64,000 nt of DNA. Source: Rhyacichthys aspro (Eukaryota > Chordata > Actinopteri > Gobiiformes > Rhyacichthyidae). The notes under the pieces are model-generated. The model saw only the letters and a program-made list of their open reading frames with translations. It ran no database searches and was not told where the DNA came from. The translations under genes were made by a program, and so were the position numbers. Shown here one piece after another: positions 59,501 to 64,000 of this stretch (the stretch's first letter is position 1; every line of letters starts with the position of its first letter). The stretch covers positions 1,597,981 to 1,661,980 of the forward strand of contig CM072160.1 in assembly GCA_036850595.1 (NCBI GenBank). Reading direction: 5' to 3'.

Positions 59501-62011
59501 CAGCCTTTAAATCCACTCATTTTTTCATGAGCTGGTTTTACTCTGCAGCTTTTTGATGATTCATTCAGAAACAGCGCCCACAGCAGATTCACGACGGCTG
59601 CTCGGTAATATCTGGACTAAACATGAGTCAGAAAGATCGGGAAACTCCATCAACTGTATTTATGTTTTTAATATAAACGGTTATGAAAACGTGATGAGAA
59701 CTAATCTGTCTCTTTGTTTCTTTTGTTGTCTTTAATTTGTTGAGTCTTGAGTTGTCTTTGTTCATGAAAGGTCAATATAAATAAAATAAAATGAAAAAGA
59801 AAGAAAAATGAACAGGAAAATGTCTGTGTGCCAGAAATTAAATAAAATAAAATAAATAAATAAAATGTTTAAAAATAACAAACATCCAACATTATTTTTA
59901 TATAATTATTCCTATTAACTTAATTATTATAGTTTCATATTTTTGTATATGTTATTATTTATTTTATTATTTTATTATTTTAAAATAATATATAGTAGTG
60001 CAGTTTCAAAATAAATATCCAGAAGTCATCATTTTTAATTAATACTTACAGACTTTGTTCTACTCTTTGTGAAGGATTTGAAATGTTAAATATGTGGCAG
60101 TAAGTAGTGGATTTTCATGTCATTAACAAGGTTTTGGAAGAAAATTAATAAGTGTGGTGTAAAATTAAAATTGAAAACTCTTTCCAGACGGTGTCATACT
60201 TTGGCAAAACAAATCTGAAATCCTCTTTTTAATGTTTAATGCCTTATAAATTTAGATAGATAGATAGATAGATAGATAATGAAGTCCTGTCCATTTTTAC
60301 GTTTATTGTGAAGATACAGAAGCTCAAAGAATGAAAGTAGTTCTTGTATTTACAGTCTGAGCAGGTCATAACTAAAAATATATGACTTAGCGCCACATGT
60401 TTTACAGCTTTAAGACAAGTTATGACTCGTGGGACTTTGTTATTTTGCAGAAGCCCAGAAACAGACACTGAAAAAAAGAACTATAACACAATGACCTTAG
60501 CGTGTCATGCAAACCTGAAGAGAACTCCTGGATAAACAAATACAGTCTTATGGAAATATCAGGGAAAGACGTATTCCCTGAAAATCTGATTTGACAAACA
60601 AATCACCTCGAGTCTTTTTGCGTCAGATCTCAGTCTGTCATTATCATAAAGACACATAAGAGCTGGACAAACGAATCAGAATCTCAAACATAAAAGCATT
60701 TACGCTCCTCGTTCCTGACATTAATCTGATTTAAAGTTTCATATTGAGTTGGTCTGCGTTTATACTCGATTGGGGTTTTTCTCTTTTGAAATGTCAGAAT
60801 CAGCGGCAGCACGAACCCCGATCCAGCGATAGCCTTTATATCTGGGCTGCTGTCGCCGCGGCAACTGCTGGAAACGGCTGCCATGGCGACCGGAGGAAAA
60901 GGAGGAAGATGAAGGAGGAAGATGAAGGCGGAAGATGAAGGAGGAAGACTAGGGGAGCGATGAAGGGGAGGGTTTAGGAAACAGATAGGAATGTGATGAA
61001 AAGACTCAAATAATCCAAGACCAGTTTCAGACCAAAACAGACTCGAGAGGTTTGGTCGAAGACGGTGAATACGACTTTTATAGAGAATAAAATAAAATCA
61101 ATAAAATCCCATTGGTTGAACAGTCACATGTTACTTTTATCAGAGTTATTACAGCTGGGTCTACTGTCAGTGAACGCACCACAGCTTACGCTCTTTAAAA
61201 ATGTTCCTGTTCAGAAAAGCATTTGGTTTCACCATCAGTACTTTTTTTTACATTTATCAATGTATTTATTATATTTTGTTTTTTATTATTATTGTTTTTA
61301 ATTCTTATATTTAATATTTTTACTTATTTTAATATTTTAAATTATTTTATTTTGTGTGTTTTTATTTTAATATTTTATGGTTTTATTTGAACTATTTTAT
61401 AATGTTATTCCATGCATTTACTTAATTGTGTATTGATTATATTTTATAATTGAGCTTATTCTTTTTTACTTTATTTGATTTATGACATATTGAACTGTTT
61501 GCAACCACTTTCAAATGGCAAATGCACTAAATAAACTGAACTAAAGTAAATGAAGCACACTTACTTGACTTCCTTACAGTTTTATCTATTACAGGTTTTG
61601 AAAACGTAGATAATTCAGACTTTGGGCTAAACTTTTGAGATGTGACACCTGCAGTATCCTTTCCTTGAGGTTGTTTTAACCCTAAGAACAATTTAATTCA
61701 ATAACAAAATAGAATAACATTTATAATCAGCAGTTTTCACCTTTATAAAGTGAATAAGCCTTTTCCTTTAACCATTAAGACATTTTATCTAAAGTACATC
61801 AACGTGCAGTGAAATGGCTTTATAGTCTGTATTTTTTTTTAAATTGCTGAGTCAAAAATCTCAAGATAAGTGTCTTGTCTTACCTCTGCTACTTTGGGCG
61901 GGACTCCATCTCCGAGCACTTCTCTGTAGAAGCACTGCTGGGTCATGTAATAGGACAGACCACTGGTGCGTTTGAAGGCATCCTTCAGCCTCTTCAGCTC
62001 CACATCAGTCA
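19186..62011 (-). CDS. usp32: USP32, membrane-associated ubiquitin-specific protease (first exon missing)
   Basis: Thirty-three exons (numbered 2-34 here) join with consistent phases. Using copy A for exons 6-15 gives one frame of 1,552 residues plus a stop. Human USP32 has 1604. Domain order is an N-terminal EF-hand region, a DUSP domain, a ubiquitin-like segment, the USP catalytic domain (Cys box in exon 20, His box in exon 33) with a long Ser-rich insertion, and the C-terminal tail CVLQ. The enzyme cleaves ubiquitin from substrates. Human work links it to Golgi and endosomal membranes and to Rab7 (established knowledge, not visible here). The CaaX-like end explains membrane attachment. Exon 1 is not in the window. 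Exons 6-15 occur twice because of an assembly overlap at the 43025-43124 gap. Many introns hold minisatellites. Confidence 0.95.
19494..19745. repeat. interspersed ~250-bp repeat, copy 1 (USP32 last intron)
   Basis: It is nearly identical to 37356-37626 and to that copy's duplicate at 47423-47672. It begins TAATAGCTGCAGATAAAG and ends TTTTTAATAAAAGAGA. It includes a palindromic-looking AGCTAAGCTAACGCTAA stretch. It differs from the 37 kb copy mainly by a few small indels. No coding content or poly(A) tail is evident, so the class is unknown. Confidence 0.85.
21378..21873 (-). CDS. usp32: USP32 exons 30-31: zinc-ribbon knuckle and HLKRF motif
   Basis: Exon 30 (21682-21873) encodes the acidic EEHCSVEQSRRAQAEP stretch, LDSCLRAFT, and the CSKCKTH knuckle, the second Cys pair of the USP zinc ribbon. 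Exon 31 (21378-21603) starts IVHLKRFQFVNGRWIKSQK, the standard USP strand before the catalytic His region, then enters the variable insertion. The intron between them is only 78 bases and remains open in one frame, so a continuous 183-codon reading can mislead gene finders. Confidence 0.93.
22507..25398 (-). CDS. usp32: USP32 exons 24-29: internal insertion of the USP domain
   Basis: Exons 25247-25398, 24863-24974, 24586-24785, 23604-23788, 22698-22784 and 22507-22627 all have GT-AG borders and matching phases. They encode VIKLDGSTPVRFGLRLN, GFLCAFEIPVP, a low-complexity Pro/Ser/Asn/Gly linker (exon 26), YFLSSQKNRPSLFG with MPLIVPCTVHT, CAWCPWYRFCRGC and YIAVDWDPTALHLRY. CAWCPW and FCRGC form an extra pair of Cys clusters as in human USP32. 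Exon 26 is strongly GC-rich relative to its surroundings. Confidence 0.93.
23211..23474. repeat. interspersed ~270-bp repeat, copy 1 (USP32 intron 27)
   Basis: It matches 54730-55031 in the same orientation, from CGACACAAAGCTAGTGTTTG through GAAAAGTCTGCTTCAAATAC. Two short insertions distinguish the copies. Class unknown; no terminal inverted repeats identified. Confidence 0.8.
24395..24560. mobile_element. teleost-type interspersed repeat fragment (USP32 intron 26)
   Basis: It contains GGGCCGTGTAGGTTTGGATA, AAATAATCACCTAAAAACTG, TGTTTACTTGAGTTATCTTTG and GTGACAAATGTGTAAAAA. It aligns by eye with 10790-10920 and has the same order of motifs as a repeat I know to be widespread in fish genomes. 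It ends about 20 bases before exon 26. Confidence 0.6.
25745..26238 (-). repeat. minisatellite made of copies of the exon-23 5' splice site
   Basis: Units of 34 and 45 bases each contain, on the coding strand, CACCTGGAGATCACAG followed by GTGAGACACC. This is exactly the last coding bases of USP32 exon 23 and its splice donor (26239/26238). I count 12 extra copies, 10 with the exact exon-end sequence and 2 variants reading CACCTGAAGACAACAG. The 45-base units keep the exon's reading frame (period LEITGETPAGTLYTH), while the 34-base units shift it. The array runs directly from the true donor into the intron. Confidence 0.93.
26239..28922 (-). CDS. usp32: USP32 exons 20-23: USP catalytic Cys box and first zinc knuckle
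   Basis: Exon 20 (28784-28922) carries the catalytic cysteine in GLSNLGNTCFMNSSIQC. Exon 21 (27904-28009) reads MRGHMAKCYGDLVMELWSG. Exon 22 (27652-27825) contains the [20 protein letters not shown] box. Exon 23 (26239-26413) has IVVDLFHGQLKSQVKCKTCGH, with the first CxxC pair of the zinc ribbon, and ends at the splice donor that seeded the adjacent array. Phases are 2, 1, 0 and 0, and all borders are GT-AG. All expected USP catalytic-core residues that I can check are present, so an active protease is predicted. Confidence 0.95.
26537..26758. repeat. 8-bp minisatellite CCCTCTGT/CCTTCTGT (USP32 intron 22)
   Basis: About 28 units of (T)CCCTCTG or (T)CCTTCTG occur. Both strands are open in several frames (RTEGQRD period on the minus strand) because 24 bases equal 8 codons. 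A short recurrence lies at 26804-26822, next to a direct repeat of CCAGCTGTTTCTGATCAAAC (26765 and 26824). Confidence 0.95.
26940..27200. mobile_element. teleost-type interspersed repeat fragment (USP32 intron 22)
   Basis: It contains ATTCAGAGGTGGACTTCTTG, TTTTGGATCATTGTGCTGC and GACACATGTGCAAAAAAATA. These motifs recur in the element family seen at 8124-9053 and 10545-10925. It is degenerate and has no coding capacity. Confidence 0.5.
28317..28742 (+). repeat. 21-bp minisatellite family, array 5 (USP32 intron 20)
   Basis: About 20 units of AATCCATCTAAAACCTGTTT with variants TGACTAAAACC and AAAAGCTG. It ends about 40 bases from the exon 20 splice donor. Confidence 0.95.
29001..32702 (-). CDS. 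usp32: USP32 exons 16-19: ubiquitin-like region
   Basis: Exons 32585-32702, 30149-30303, 29981-30062 and 29001-29075. They encode ELELFPRYLLFLRQQ, NIWVNMGNVPSPNAPLKR, VLAYTGCFSRMGTIKDIH, LRIKEEDMRLWLYNSE, YLTLLDDEDHTLESLKIQ, and VRNKDMSWPEEMSFIANSSK, all close to human USP32. This is the DUSP-UBL segment preceding the catalytic domain. Borders are GT-AG. Exon 16 is followed in the intron by an in-frame extension (PPYLPPSRG) that is not part of the protein. Confidence 0.93.
29159..29965. mobile_element. interspersed element with internal 45-bp expansion (USP32 intron 18)
   Basis: Its ends match a compact copy at 55787-56045. The left side shares AAAAAGTAAA and TTTTAT blocks. The middle shares CTCAAAACAGCAACAGTTTG and CAGTTTGAGAAG. 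The right side shares TAAAACTTTT and CAGTCCTGT. In the compact copy the motif AATCCCAGACAAAACCAGAC occurs once; here it seeds the 29303-29850 array. The end motif resembles fish non-autonomous DNA transposons ending in TTTTGCACAGT (from memory). Confidence 0.7.
29303..29850. repeat. 45-bp minisatellite (USP32 intron 18)
   Basis: About 12 very uniform units of ATGTAATCCCAGACAAAACC plus AGACCAGACTGGACTAAACC and a short joint. Single-base variants (CCAAACTGG, CAGGTCAG, CAGGACAAACTGG) distinguish units. The 15-codon period produces open frames of 157-172 codons on the minus strand, which are not genes. Confidence 0.95.
30518..31160 (+). repeat. 21-bp minisatellite family, array 6 (USP32 intron 16)
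   Basis: About 30 units, many of the type AATCTGACTAAAACCTGTT alternating with AATCCATCTAAAACCTG. It is preceded by CACGTCAAACTCAAGGCCC, which from memory is typical of a common fish interspersed repeat. Confidence 0.93.
32905..33435 (+). repeat. 21-bp minisatellite family, array 7 (USP32 intron 15)
   Basis: About 25 units, some shortened to 20 bases (CCTGTTAAATCCAT and CCTGTTAAATTCCAT). Its right part is where the copy A/copy B homology begins (compare 43125-43282). Confidence 0.95.
34009..38072 (-). CDS. usp32: USP32 exons 11-15 (copy A): DUSP domain and linker
   Basis: Exons 38011-38072, 37835-37937, 36939-37110, 35607-35782 and 34009-34149. Exons 11-12 encode LGLRPATPEEEGQIIRGWLE and NWFLISMQWWQTWRDYVKY, the first half of the DUSP domain. 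Exon 13 is a Ser/Pro-rich linker with little conservation. Exon 14 carries CFARQHNVSDNNNQC and RPGAIDNQPLV. Exon 15 encodes GRDFEIVPEPVWRALYHWYG, the end of the DUSP domain. All frames are intact here, unlike in copy B. Exon 11 is bordered by an intron that is about 90% minisatellite. Confidence 0.93.
34975..35466 (+). repeat. 21-bp minisatellite family, array 8 (USP32 intron 14, copy A)
   Basis: About 23 diverged units including AATCCATATAAAACCTG and AATCCTTTTCAAACCTG variants. The allelic array at 44820-45515 is about 200 bases longer. Confidence 0.9.
35880..36757 (+). repeat. 21-bp minisatellite family, array 9 (USP32 intron 13, copy A)
   Basis: About 41 units dominated by the ACATGTTCAAATCCATCTAA form, mixed with AACTAAAACATG and CTAAAACGTG. 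It fills about 880 of 1,156 bases of the intron. It gives a 282-codon open frame on the minus strand (period DGFEHVL/VGFEHVL), which is not a gene. Confidence 0.95.
37356..37626. repeat. interspersed ~250-bp repeat, copy 2 (USP32 intron 12, copy A)
   Basis: Same element as 19494-19745 and in the same orientation. It carries small insertions such as GGGAGACAACGTAA. Its counterpart in copy B is 47423-47672. Confidence 0.85.
38098..38950 (+). repeat. 21-bp minisatellite family, array 10 (USP32 intron 10, copy A)
   Basis: About 40 highly uniform units of CAAATCCATCTAAAACTTGT and ...ACCTGTT forms. It makes up about 90% of the 934-base intron between exons 10 and 11, leaving about 26 bases before the exon 11 acceptor and 55 after the exon 10 donor. 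Confidence 0.95.
39007..40940 (-). CDS. usp32: USP32 exons 6-10 (copy A): EF-hand module
   Basis: Exons 40809-40940, 40624-40731, 39886-40001, 39182-39244 and 39007-39090. Exon 6 encodes EESDIIDLEKRYWLLKAQ. Exon 7 has a canonical calcium loop, DENRDNHIDFKE, then ISCGLSACCRGPVAERQK. Exon 8 has a second, DVDRDGVLSRDE, then VVALLEVWKDNRTD. Exon 9 encodes SDIVEGILKMHDTTK and exon 10 LTLEDYQIWSVKSALANEFL. Both loops keep acidic residues at positions 1, 3 and 12, so calcium binding is predicted. Phases match exon 5 upstream and exon 11 downstream. Confidence 0.94.
39650..39778 (+). repeat. 21-bp minisatellite family, array 11 (USP32 intron 8, copy A)
   Basis: Only 5 units of TCCATCTAAAACCTGTTCAA between unique flanks. 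The same site in copy B (49690-50065) has 16 units. Confidence 0.93.
41338..42120. repeat. GGAAT/AAAAT pentanucleotide satellite (USP32 intron 5, copy A)
   Basis: About 780 bases of mixed (GGAAT) and (AAAAT) units in a repeating order AAAATGGAATGGAATAAAAT. The GGAAT motif is that of human satellite III. All three minus-strand frames are open over about 230-280 codons (period PFHFILFYSI), an artefact. Copy B has a shorter version at 51652-52322. Confidence 0.97.
43025..43124. other. assembly gap, exactly 100 N
   Basis: A run of 100 N, the usual placeholder for a scaffold gap of unknown size. It separates the end of copy A from the start of copy B of the duplicated USP32 block. Confidence 1.
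43125..43282 (+). repeat. 21-bp minisatellite, start of copy B (counterpart of array 7)
   Basis: Seven units of TCCATCTAAAACCTGTTC immediately follow the N gap, then CAAATCCGTTTGTTAGGG, as at the end of the 32905-33435 array. Confidence 0.9.
44820..45515 (+). repeat. 21-bp minisatellite, copy B of array 8
   Basis: About 33 units with an internal higher-order repeat of CCATCGAAAACCTTTTAAAA and CCACATAAAACCTG that is expanded relative to copy A. Confidence 0.9.
45935..46805 (+). repeat. 21-bp minisatellite, copy B of array 9
   Basis: About 41 units, now mostly of the ACCTGTTC type with fewer ACATGTTC. Irregular unit lengths (for example CAATCCAAC and CCTCTAAAAC) look like single-base read errors. 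Confidence 0.9.
47423..47672. repeat. interspersed ~250-bp repeat, copy B of the 37 kb copy
   Basis: It matches 37356-37626 with additional small deletions, including loss of ACGTA in the CAATCACGTAATG stretch. Confidence 0.8.
48155..49000 (+). repeat. 21-bp minisatellite, copy B of array 10
   Basis: About 39 uniform units of CAAATCCATCTAAAACTTGT type. The order of TTG and CTG variants closely follows copy A. Confidence 0.93.
49690..50065 (+). repeat. 21-bp minisatellite, copy B of array 11, expanded
   Basis: Sixteen units, including CAATTCTATC and CAGATCCATC variants, lie between the same flanks as the 5-unit array at 39650-39778. Confidence 0.93.
51652..52322. repeat. GGAAT/AAAAT satellite, copy B
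   Basis: It is shorter than the 41338-42120 version by about 110 bases and carries an irregular patch (GGAAAAATAAAATGAAATG) near 51811-51830. Confidence 0.95.
54730..55031. repeat. interspersed ~270-bp repeat, copy 2
   Basis: Same element and orientation as 23211-23474. It has an extra GGTCAGTGTCGTACGGCTC insertion and a TTACTCTGATTTAGATTC segment. Confidence 0.8.
55787..56045. mobile_element. compact copy of the element at 29159-29965
   Basis: It contains CTCAAAACAGCAGCAGTTTA, CAGTTTGAGAAGGATCTGG, one AATCCCAGACAAAACCAGAC, and the end motif ACTTTTGCACAGTCCTGT. It represents the element before the 45-bp expansion. Confidence 0.7.
57229..62011 (-). CDS. usp32: USP32 exons 2-5: N-terminal region
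   Basis: Exons 61884-62011, 58679-58784, 57468-57586 and 57229-57388. They encode VTDVELKRLKDAFKRTSGLS, YREVLGDGVPPKVAE, YTSFGGSSKGLHFNNLIVGL, SLFASDPGGYASRDDME, NYERFRSWLLQNKEAFTLSR and GVCVTLTDDSDTPTFYQTL. They are nearly collinear with the human N-terminal EF-hand-like region. Exon 2 begins in phase 1, so an upstream exon with the start codon is required. The acceptor before exon 2 (TTTGTGCAG) is good. The donor after exon 5 (T|GTAAGT) is phase 1 and fits exon 6 in both copies. Confidence 0.93.
58892..58995. repeat. short interspersed repeat, copy 1 (USP32 intron 2)
   Basis: It shares GTTATTACAGCTGGATCTAC, TGTCAGTGAACGCACCACAG and AGAAAAGCATTTTGTTT with 61134-61235. An AT-rich tail follows, with TTTTATTT runs to about 59140. 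Confidence 0.75.
60253..60279. repeat. GATA microsatellite
   Basis: About six tandem TAGA units in USP32 intron 2. Confidence 0.95.
61134..61235. repeat. short interspersed repeat, copy 2 (USP32 intron 2)
   Basis: Same orientation as 58892-58995, also followed by a long AT-rich TTTATT tract. Both copies lie in the same intron, 2.2 kb apart. Confidence 0.75.
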
Positions 62012-64000
62012 CTGCACAAACACACAGAGAACAGTGGATTTAATGATAGAACTTCACAAAATATAAAGAAATGGAACCTGGCGTAAGTAAAATGTTTTGT
62101 CAAATGGAGGACACAGATAAATCTCTTGTTGTTTTTTTTCTGGTTTTGATGTAAAATCCACATTGATACGGAGCCGTGTCAGTTACCTCAGGCGTAAACC
62201 CACAGTTTTTTGCTCCATTACACATCATTTCATCAGAGACAGATGTAGTGCTGCAGTGTGACACTTTGACAAACTACTGCAGCAAACAAACAGGTGGAAA
62301 ACAGAAAAACAGACATCAGGAACGTAAACCAACCAGATCTGATCTGAGATGGAGGATTTAGGGAGAAAGGACAATAACAAACACATAAACAACAAATAAA
62401 AATGATATATATGCAAATAGGGAGGTGTATGTAGCAAAGAACTAACTACATTTTCTTGAATTTGTATAATTTTGACACAGATGCTGCTGTAGTGACAGTG
62501 AAAAGTCAAATTAGTGGAAAAAAAAACTGCTTCAAAATTTTAAGTTAAATGGACGGGCTAAATGTTTGAACCAAATCCATTTGTCTGAAGACGATGCTGT
62601 GCGGCTGGTGCTGTAAGCGGAGTCCTCGTACTCTCTGCAGCTGTTTTTTTTACTTTACCTTTAACAGTTTTGTTAAGTTGTACACAAGGCTGAGTACATG
62701 TCGTATCAATATTCTCTAGACTATCTCCTGACTTCAGGGCTGTGCAATTAATCGAATTTCAATTTTGGCGAAACCTAATGATCATTTTATTATTTGTTTT
62801 TATTTATTACTTTTTTTTCTACAAGATTGTGGACTACATTGTTGATCTTATTTATGATAATTATTATTTCTGTTTTTTTTTTTTAAGCTATTTATTTATA
62901 TGCACGAATATATTCTTTATTTTAAGGAAAATTCACTGTCAATGAGTAATTGTTGTAAAATAATCGTGATTTCAGTAATGACCAAAATAATTGTGATTAT
63001 GATTTGTTTTCATCAAGCAACACAAAACCTGCTACTACCTCCATATTTTTGCACAGAAATCTCACAGAGAAAAGAAGGATTGCAACAAACATTAAACAGG
63101 AATAAAACTGGCAGCAATAGATGTTTTAGTCTGAGTTTAACGTTAAAAGTTCTCAAAATGATGGGATAAAACAGAGAAGTGGCTGTTTGGAGACGAGGAG
63201 GAAGCAGCTGGACTGAAAATCAATAAAAATATAGAGACGTAAAGGATGTACAGCGGTGTCCAGTCTAATCCCAGTCCATTTAAACTCTGTCAAACCCAAT
63301 CTGACTGAGCCGACCCATGTGACCTCTCCTCCAACACAAACAGCATTAATCATCAATTTCACTGCATTGATCCTGAAAATTAGACATTTAAAGCTCCAAC
63401 AGAAGGAGATGTTTGACTTTCATTACTTCCTGCTTCAACAAAAGCCCAGAGTTTGTCCGTGAAGTGGATACTCAACGGTCGTTTTGTCTGAAAGCCACTT
63501 TACACCGAGACAGTGACGGTAAAAGGCTGAATCCATTAAAGGCGTTTAGCGTTCGTCGACAGGTTCGACCCAGAGCTACACTTTGTGACAACGATAAAAG
63601 CCACAATTAGAGCCGATCAATCGTAGAAGAACAGCTAAATATTTTAATTCTCTGGCCTCTAGTCTCTATTTTTTCACGGATCTCACGAAGACTAAGAGAC
63701 AAACACGAGTCTGCTTCTCATCAAACAATCACTTAATAAATAAAAATAGTGTACGACGAGTCCCGGAGACAAAAAAAGCACGAGCAGCGAAGCCTGATAA
63801 TGGACAAATTGTGACTTTTAGACGGACACTGGCTCCGAACAAAGCAGGACTCTTCGTGGACAACAGTGAGTATTGTAAAAGCTGTGATGCAATGGCACTA
63901 TTCTCAGACTCAGGGTTGAAATAAATGCAACTGCTTCCATTCAGAGTAAACAAAGAGACTGAGACCAGCGCTGACAGACGTGGACAGACGTGGACAGACG
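62012..64000. other. USP32 intron 1 (part); no exon 1 seen
   Basis: I looked for a minus-strand exon ending in a donor and encoding the conserved N-terminal MGAKES start of USP32. None is present. The stretch is AT-rich with no recognised gene. A 10-base tandem GACGTGGACA runs into the window's right edge (63978-64000). Confidence 0.6.

Noticed and set aside
62012..64000. USP32 exon 1 within the window
   Set aside because: No minus-strand sequence encoding the conserved start and ending in a phase-1 donor was found.

Overview
This is vertebrate nuclear DNA, most likely from a teleost fish. It holds split genes with GT-AG introns, AT-rich non-coding sequence, and several degenerate repeats of types I know as common in fish genomes. 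I cannot place the species. I see no bacterial, viral, organellar or CRISPR feature.

Three genes lie head to tail, all on the minus strand. (1) TMEM97 (1751-3728) is complete in 3 exons and encodes 175 residues: the EXPERA-family sigma-2 receptor. (2) A single-pass receptor-type tyrosine (pseudo)kinase of STYK1/NOK-like architecture (4776-11294) has 11 exons and 432 residues; its DFG motif reads EFG. (3) USP32 (19186-62011) is a very large ubiquitin-specific protease. I find 33 exons giving one continuous frame of 1,552 residues plus a stop, ending in the CaaX-like tail CVLQ. Only the first exon, which carries the start codon, is missing and should lie beyond base 64000. The stretch 11295-19185 between the kinase and USP32 shows no recognisable gene and probably includes the USP32 3' UTR.

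The USP32 locus is disturbed by the assembly. A gap of exactly 100 N (43025-43124) separates two near-identical ~10 kb blocks, about 33.3-43.0 kb and 43.1-53.2 kb, so exons 6-15 are present twice. The left copy (A) is clean. The right copy (B) has frameshifts or stops in exons 9, 12, 13 and 14. Copy A stops exactly at the gap, where its sequence matches the interior of copy B. This is what an unmerged contig overlap or haplotype duplication looks like, not a biological duplication.

The most unusual biology is in the introns. One 21-bp minisatellite family (core ATCCATCTAAAACCTGTTC) occupies about 9 kb at 11 independent sites (16 with the duplicated block), and makes up 80-90% of some introns. 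Three other intronic minisatellites (33 bp, 45 bp, 8 bp) and a GGAAT/AAAAT satellite add to this. One further array, in the intron after USP32 exon 23, consists of 12 tandem copies of that exon's own 3' end plus 5' splice site. The two versions of the duplicated block differ in repeat number (5 versus 16 units at one site), showing that the arrays are length-variable.
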